From an uncultured Eubacteriales bacterium (GTDB lineage Bacteria > Bacillota > Clostridia > Lachnospirales > Lachnospiraceae): a stretch of DNA of 18,538 nt. A program made the position numbers and the translations under genes. Numbering within the stretch: position 1 is the first letter of the stretch; each line of letters opens with the position of its first letter. The notes beneath the pieces were generated by a model. It saw only the letters and a program-made list of their open reading frames with translations, was not told where the DNA came from and did no database searches. Of this stretch, positions 15,145 to 18,538 are shown in pieces. The stretch covers positions 1 to 18,538 of the forward strand of contig ONWK01000184.1 in the NCBI GenBank assembly GCA_900321505.1, in the 5' to 3' direction.

Positions 15145-15807
15145 TTACTTCACAGCGCTGAGGCGGCCGTCCCACATTTCCACCGTGATATCCACATCCG
15201 TAAGGATACTGTGGTCATGGGTCACAACGATCACCAGCCTGTCCTCGGAATACTTCTTCATGATCTTCATTACATTAAATGCATTCTCATGATCCAGGGA
15301 CGCCGTCGGCTCATCCGCAAAGATCACCTTCGGATCATTGATCATAGCTCTCGCTATGGCCACTCTCTGGCACTGCCCGCCGGACAGCTTTGCCGGACGC
15401 TTGCCGAATTCACGCTCGGAAAGCCCGAAGGCCTTCAGATATTCGGAGGCCTTATCCTTAAGCTCCCTCTGATCGCCTAAGCCGGCAACCACCACATTAT
15501 CCATGGCCGTCATATACGGCACCAGATAGTGCTTCTGAAAGACAAAACCGAATTCCCTGCGGCGAAGCTGCTCCCTTTCACTGTCAGTCAGCGTGGTTAT
15601 CTCCCTGTCATTATAGAGTATGCTTCCCTCCGTCGGCTTCTTCAGCGTGGACATACAGTACATCAGCGTACTCTTGCCGCTGCCCGAAGGTCCGATGACG
15701 CCTACCAGACCGGTATCCGGAAGCTCCAGCGTGAATGCATTCAGCGCATAAAGCTTCTCATCCGAATCCATATCATATATCATGCTTACATTATTGATCT
15801 TATACAT
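15145..15807 (-). CDS. ABC transporter ATP-binding protein (MacB/LolD type)
   Basis: The ATPase of the adjacent two-permease transporter. Walker A GPSGSGKST is at residues 39-47, the Q-loop glutamine at 91 (FVFQKHYLVPYMTAMDNV), signature LSGGQ at 141-145, Walker B VIFADE at 161-166 with SLD after it, and the switch histidine 197 in VVTHDH. The signature reads LSGGQCQR rather than the usual LSGGQQQR, a minor change. At 220 residues it is a stand-alone domain of the LolD/MacB branch. AGGAG precedes ATG 15807; it lies nine bases after the first permease and 11 before the second. Confidence 0.94.
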   Translation of the reverse strand: MYKINNVSMIYDMDSDEKLYALNAFTLELPDTGLVGVIGPSGSGKSTLMYCMSTLKKPTEGSILYNDREITTLTDSEREQLRRREFGFVFQKHYLVPYMTAMDNVVVAGLGDQRELKDKASEYLKAFGLSEREFGKRPAKLSGGQCQRVAIARAMINDPKVIFADEPTASLDHENAFNVMKIMKKYSEDRLVIVVTHDHSILTDVDITVEMWDGRLSAVK

Positions 15808-15816
15808 GACACTCTC

Positions 15817-16977
15817 CTATTCTTCCATCATATCTATGGTTCTGATCCTGTGAATGGTCATAAGTATCGGAAGCTGCAGCAGTGCAACTATCGCAACAAA
15901 GGCCGCCAGAATACGAAGCAGGTGTTCCGGATATACAAACTTGTATATCAGACCCAGAGGGTTCATCATACATGCGCCCATGATCACCATGGCGATCACC
16001 GAGAGTACTGCTCCCAGAAGAAGACTGATCCCGAATATGATCCCTATCTCCCTCATGATCATGCTGTAGATATCCAGCCGGCTGAAGCCAATTGATGCGT
16101 ACAGACAGTACTCATTTGTCCTGTTCCGGAGAAATGATACGTATGCCACCAGGATGGAGATCGTAAGGAACACCGTTACCACCAGCAGGATTCCCAGCAG
16201 CGCGCCATCCATGACGTCGGTCACTTCCTTTTTGTACATCCTCTCCCAGTCCTTCACATCGTTGACCGTATCATACTCTGTCACCCTGATGCCCAGCGCT
16301 TCCAGCTCCGGCGCCATTTCGGCATGCTCAGGTTCACAGAGCACCACATAAAACCAGCCGCTGTTGGCGTAACCCTGCGGAGTTCCCACACAGGCGAAAT
16401 AATCCGATTCAAGAACGCCTGTGACTTTAAAGGTCTTTCCCCAGGCACTCTGCATGAACGGTCCGCCGATCTCCAGATTCTGGTTCTTCATGATCCTGCT
16501 GTCAACCAGGATCTCTCCGTCGCCTGTAGGCATGCTGCCCTCGATCAGCTTTGCACCCATATGATCAAGGTATGCCGGGATCTGCTCCGGAGAAAGAAGG
16601 GGAAAGTCAACCCATACCTCTCCGATCAGGCCCGCATACTTGAAGGATAAAGTCTGCGTATAATACACCTCTTCAATCCCTTCTCTTGACTTCAGGCCAC
16701 TGATCAGGTTCTCCTGTGCTGCCTTCATGGCTTCCGCCCGTTCTTCACCGGTTTCCATAGACTCTAGATCCACTCCCATGGTCTTCCAGTCAAGCTCCAA
16801 CATCGCCATTTTCTTCGGCATCTCGAAGAAAACTCCCTTAAAGCTCTCCTCCGTAGCCAGCAGCATGAAGTTGATCAGATACATGGTCATAAATGTAAGC
16901 GACAGGGCTATGATCATCACCCATACTTGTTTTTTATTGTTTCTCACATATTTCCACGCGGACAAACGGGATTTCAT
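15817..16977 (-). CDS. ABC transporter permease, FtsX/MacB type (first permease)
   Basis: A 386-residue membrane subunit with one N-terminal helix (about 18-41), an extracytoplasmic domain to about residue 260, and three C-terminal helices (about 261-283, 306-333 and 353-373). The cytoplasmic stretch RNRTNEYCLYASIGFSRLDIYSMI is the FtsX coupling loop. The extracellular part contains the MacB-like pattern EGSMPTGDGEILVDSRIMKNQNLEIGG. AAGGAG lies six bases before ATG 16977. It starts 14 bases after the lipoprotein gene and nine before the ATPase, so all belong to one operon. It is diverged from the second permease, indicating a heterodimeric transporter. Confidence 0.88.
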   Translation of the reverse strand: MKSRLSAWKYVRNNKKQVWVMIIALSLTFMTMYLINFMLLATEESFKGVFFEMPKKMAMLELDWKTMGVDLESMETGEERAEAMKAAQENLISGLKSREGIEEVYYTQTLSFKYAGLIGEVWVDFPLLSPEQIPAYLDHMGAKLIEGSMPTGDGEILVDSRIMKNQNLEIGGPFMQSAWGKTFKVTGVLESDYFACVGTPQGYANSGWFYVVLCEPEHAEMAPELEALGIRVTEYDTVNDVKDWERMYKKEVTDVMDGALLGILLVVTVFLTISILVAYVSFLRNRTNEYCLYASIGFSRLDIYSMIMREIGIIFGISLLLGAVLSVIAMVIMGACMMNPLGLIYKFVYPEHLLRILAAFVAIVALLQLPILMTIHRIRTIDMMEE

Positions 16978-16991
16978 GCTTCTCTCCTTTT

Positions 16992-17378
16992 TTAATCTAC
17001 GGTCTCGAAGGTGAATCTTCCTTCCTCACAGGGTTCCATGGTTTCCACCAGAATGTAAATGTCACCCTTCTTCAGATCCAGATCTGTAGCCTCGACCGAA
17101 TCTCCCCCATTCACGGTGAACCATTTCTTTTTTTCTCCGTCCATGTCGTAATATACTGCTGCGCTCCCCTTTTCAAGCTTTGCGGTATATCTGATATGTC
17201 CGGTGGTATCCTTATCCCAGTTCAGCGTATGCACCTGCACTCCGTCAAATCCGGAGAAATCCATCGAGCCGTTGGAATGCACATATACTGTTGCTCTGAA
17301 GTGGGATGTATATTTGCTGCATCCGGTCAGGCAGAAGACCAGAGCAAGGATCAATACAGGAATCAATCTCTTTCTCAT
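16992..17378 (-). CDS. Small lipoprotein of unknown function, first gene of the ABC operon
   Basis: A 128-residue protein. MRKRLIPVLILALVFCLTGC is a lipoprotein signal peptide with lipobox LTGC, so the mature protein would be anchored by Cys20 to the outer face of the membrane. The mature part (about 108 residues) is rich in alternating polar and aromatic residues, suggesting a beta sandwich (YTSHFRATVYVHSNGSMDF; DIYILVETMEPCEEGRFTFE). I recognise no family. The frame reaches GTG 17387, but ATG 17378 is preferred because AAAGGG lies eight bases before it. As the first gene before two FtsX permeases and an ATPase, it may be a substrate-binding, immunity or sensor partner of the transporter. 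Confidence 0.82.
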   Translation of the reverse strand: MRKRLIPVLILALVFCLTGCSKYTSHFRATVYVHSNGSMDFSGFDGVQVHTLNWDKDTTGHIRYTAKLEKGSAAVYYDMDGEKKKWFTVNGGDSVEATDLDLKKGDIYILVETMEPCEEGRFTFETVD

Positions 17379-17439
17379 TCTTGTCACCCTTTCGTTATCC
17401 TCTCTCGTTGTAGTCTTAATCTATCATGTTCCCAAATAC

Positions 17440-17481
17440 AAAAAAAGTGACCGTGGTCATATTTTGCATATGACCGCGGTC
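17440..17481 (-). terminator. Intrinsic terminator after the response regulator
   Basis: GACCGTGGTCATAT (17449-17462) and ATATGACCGCGGTC (17468-17481) form a 14-pair stem, with one wobble, around a five-base loop. On the minus strand it is followed by AC and seven T. It ends the kinase and regulator transcript about 105 bases after the regulator stop, separating it from the lipoprotein and ABC operon. Confidence 0.85.
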
Positions 17482-17544
17482 GTAATCTTAGCCGTTCATT
17501 TTATCTATGTGACTATTCACGTACCATGCAATTCGATCACGAAC

Positions 17545-17565
17545 CTTCCGCGCGATGCGCGTAAG
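17545..17565 (-). repeat. GC palindrome in the 3' untranslated region of the response regulator
   Basis: CGCGC and GCGCG around GAT, extended after one mismatch by CTT and AAG, lie between the regulator stop (17586) and the terminator. It could stabilise the 3' end of the mRNA or be an operator. No U-run follows, so it is not itself a terminator. Confidence 0.35.
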
Positions 17566-17585
17566 CCGTGTTTTCAGCACTTATG

Positions 17586-18245
17586 CTACCTTTCACTTGT
17601 CAGTTCCACGATCAGCTTCACCCGATCATGGATACCTGTTTTATCGTAAATATTGGATATGTAATTCTTAACGGTTCCCTCGGAAATGTACAGCTTGTCG
17701 GCTATCTGCCTGTTTGTCAGGCCCTCCACCATCAGCGTGCAAATCTCCTGTTCACGTTCGGTAAGCTCCTCCGCAAACTCCTTCGTCCTGATATCCTTCT
17801 CTTCCTTTTTCCCTGCATTAAGATTCTGATTCATAAGCGCCGTAAGACGCAGCATTACCTTCTGATCCAATACCGTAGTGCCGCCCATGATCTGGTTCAC
17901 CGCTCCGAGGATAGCATCCTTCCCGCTGTCCTTAAGCAGATATCCGTCCGCTCCTCCGGCAATGGCCTCCGTGATATTCTTATCATCATAGAATGTCGTC
18001 AGCACAAGAATGCGTATACCGGGATATCTTTCCTTCATGATACGGATCAGCTCGATACCGCCCATGCCCTTCATGTTAAGATCCACAAGTGCGATGTCGC
18101 ATATGACATCCGTGGATGAAAGCAGCTGCAGCGCGGCATTTCCGTCATTTGCCTTCCCGACGATCTCCATACCGTTCAGGGACAGGATGATCTCCAGGCT
18201 GTCCAGCAGAAGATTCTCATCATCAACAAGTAATACCTTATACAT
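17586..18245 (-). CDS. NarL/LuxR-type response regulator
   Basis: A 219-residue DNA-binding regulator. The receiver domain has the acidic pair Asp8 and Asp9, phospho-acceptor Asp55 (ALVDLNM), Thr83/Thr84 and Lys105 (LLKDSG). The C-terminal LuxR-type helix-turn-helix (about 157-210) reads LTEREQEICTLMVEGLTNRQIADKLYISEGTVKNYISNIYDKTG, with two-thirds of the usual consensus in view. GAGGAG precedes ATG 18245. It lies 46 bases after its histidine kinase and is followed by a terminator, then by the lipoprotein and ABC operon, its likely target. The signal is unknown. Confidence 0.94.
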   Translation of the reverse strand: MYKVLLVDDENLLLDSLEIILSLNGMEIVGKANDGNAALQLLSSTDVICDIALVDLNMKGMGGIELIRIMKERYPGIRILVLTTFYDDKNITEAIAGGADGYLLKDSGKDAILGAVNQIMGGTTVLDQKVMLRLTALMNQNLNAGKKEEKDIRTKEFAEELTEREQEICTLMVEGLTNRQIADKLYISEGTVKNYISNIYDKTGIHDRVKLIVELTSER

Positions 18246-18291
18246 AAGCCAACTCCTCTGTATTTTCTTTCACGATGACAGGTGGTTTTCA

Positions 18292-18538
18292 TTACGATGT
18301 GATATAGATTGGAAGCTCCACTATCGACCTGAAGCCATGACCATTCGAGAACTCCGTCTTGCCGCCGTTCTTTTCGGCATATGAAATGATCTTCTTTATA
18401 CCAAATCCATTCCGTATTCGGTTATCACGGTTGTCCGCATTGAAATCTCCCGTTCCGTTATCGGAAACCTCCAGACGGATGTGAGCCGAATCACCTATCA
18501 TGATCACAACATATTCCGTCGCATGTCCATGCTTCACA
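18292..18538 (-). CDS. Sensor histidine kinase, C-terminal end (NarL-partner type; truncated by the window edge)
   Basis: Only the last 81 residues are in the window; the frame stays open to its edge, so the first codon shown (GTG) is internal and not a start. What is visible is the ATP-binding HATPase_c domain: the KHGHATEY stretch is the end of the N box, DNGTG is the G1 box, and RNGFGIKKII is the G2-type loop of the HisKA_3 (NarX/DesK/LiaS) class. The short strand FRSIVELPI closes the domain. It is upstream of, and presumably phosphorylates, the adjacent NarL-type regulator. Sensor and membrane domains lie outside the window. Confidence 0.88.
   Translation of the reverse strand, partial: VKHGHATEYVVIMIGDSAHIRLEVSDNGTGDFNADNRDNRIRNGFGIKKIISYAEKNGGKTEFSNGHGFRSIVELPIYITS

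Noticed and set aside
15529..16095. A 188-codon plus-strand open frame across the ATPase and first permease
   Set aside because: Antisense to two well-supported genes and crosses their junction; no family resemblance.
17390..17440. Promoter for the lipoprotein and ABC operon (TTGGGA, 17 bases, TACAAC on the minus strand)
   Set aside because: Each box matches the consensus at only four of six positions. A promoter is expected here after the terminator, but I cannot place it with confidence; it may depend on the response regulator.
1..18538. Mobile element, phage, CRISPR, tRNA or defence island
   Set aside because: No transposase, integrase, direct-repeat array, tRNA-like cloverleaf or defence-type gene was seen on either strand, and gene content is core metabolism, RNA modification and envelope functions.

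Overview
The window is a stretch of chromosome from a Gram-positive Firmicute, most probably a Lachnospiraceae-like member of the Clostridia with roughly half G+C. The evidence is clean sigma-A promoters (TTGACA, 17 bases, TATGCT), strong AGGAGG-type ribosome binding sites, a LytR-CpsA-Psr envelope enzyme, a DUF3783-like protein and a family of two-component-propeller sensors typical of that group. No transposase, integrase, phage gene, CRISPR array, tRNA or rRNA is visible. Codon use and base composition look even throughout. Coding density is high: no gap between genes exceeds 300 bases, and the largest are 1818-2051, 7435-7628, 13869-14038 and 17379-17585, all filled with promoters, leaders or terminators.

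Layout. 1-1817 (minus, runs off the left edge): a membrane-anchored beta-propeller sensor. It is divergent from a plus-strand aromatic amino acid pair, tyrA and aroA (2052-4339). These meet, stop codon overlapping stop codon, a minus-strand three-gene operon (7434-4336): an LCP envelope transferase, a sugar-nucleotidyltransferase-like protein and a small four-helix membrane protein. Divergent from it on the plus strand are rsmG (7629-8369) and a DEDDh exonuclease with an extra cysteine-rich tail (8432-9487). A symmetrical bidirectional terminator at 9463-9508 separates these from a minus-strand tRNA wobble-modification operon (13868-9518) in the order mnmE, DUF3783-like gene, tadA, mnmG. The right end is all minus strand: a NarL-type histidine kinase (truncated by the window edge) and its response regulator, a terminator, then a lipoprotein and a split ABC transporter (permease, ATPase, permease).

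How it works together. Three enzymes acting on tRNA position 34 (MnmE and MnmG for uridine, TadA for adenosine) share one transcript, while rsmG, which in many bacteria follows mnmG, lies about 1.1 kb beyond the end of mnmG on the opposite strand. The two-component system probably senses envelope or peptide stress and controls the adjacent lipoprotein and ABC module, although a terminator divides the two units. The LCP operon is a plausible surface-glycopolymer attachment unit.

The most distinctive features are in the DNA layout rather than in any unknown gene: a minus-strand terminator embedded inside the aroA coding sequence, two transcription terminators whose loops contain the stop codon of the gene they end, and a structured 5' leader on the propeller sensor. 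I did not find convincing evidence of a wholly new biological system. The best candidates for unknown function are the lipoprotein, the four-helix membrane protein, the DUF3783-like gene inside the tRNA operon, and the C-terminal domain of the exonuclease.
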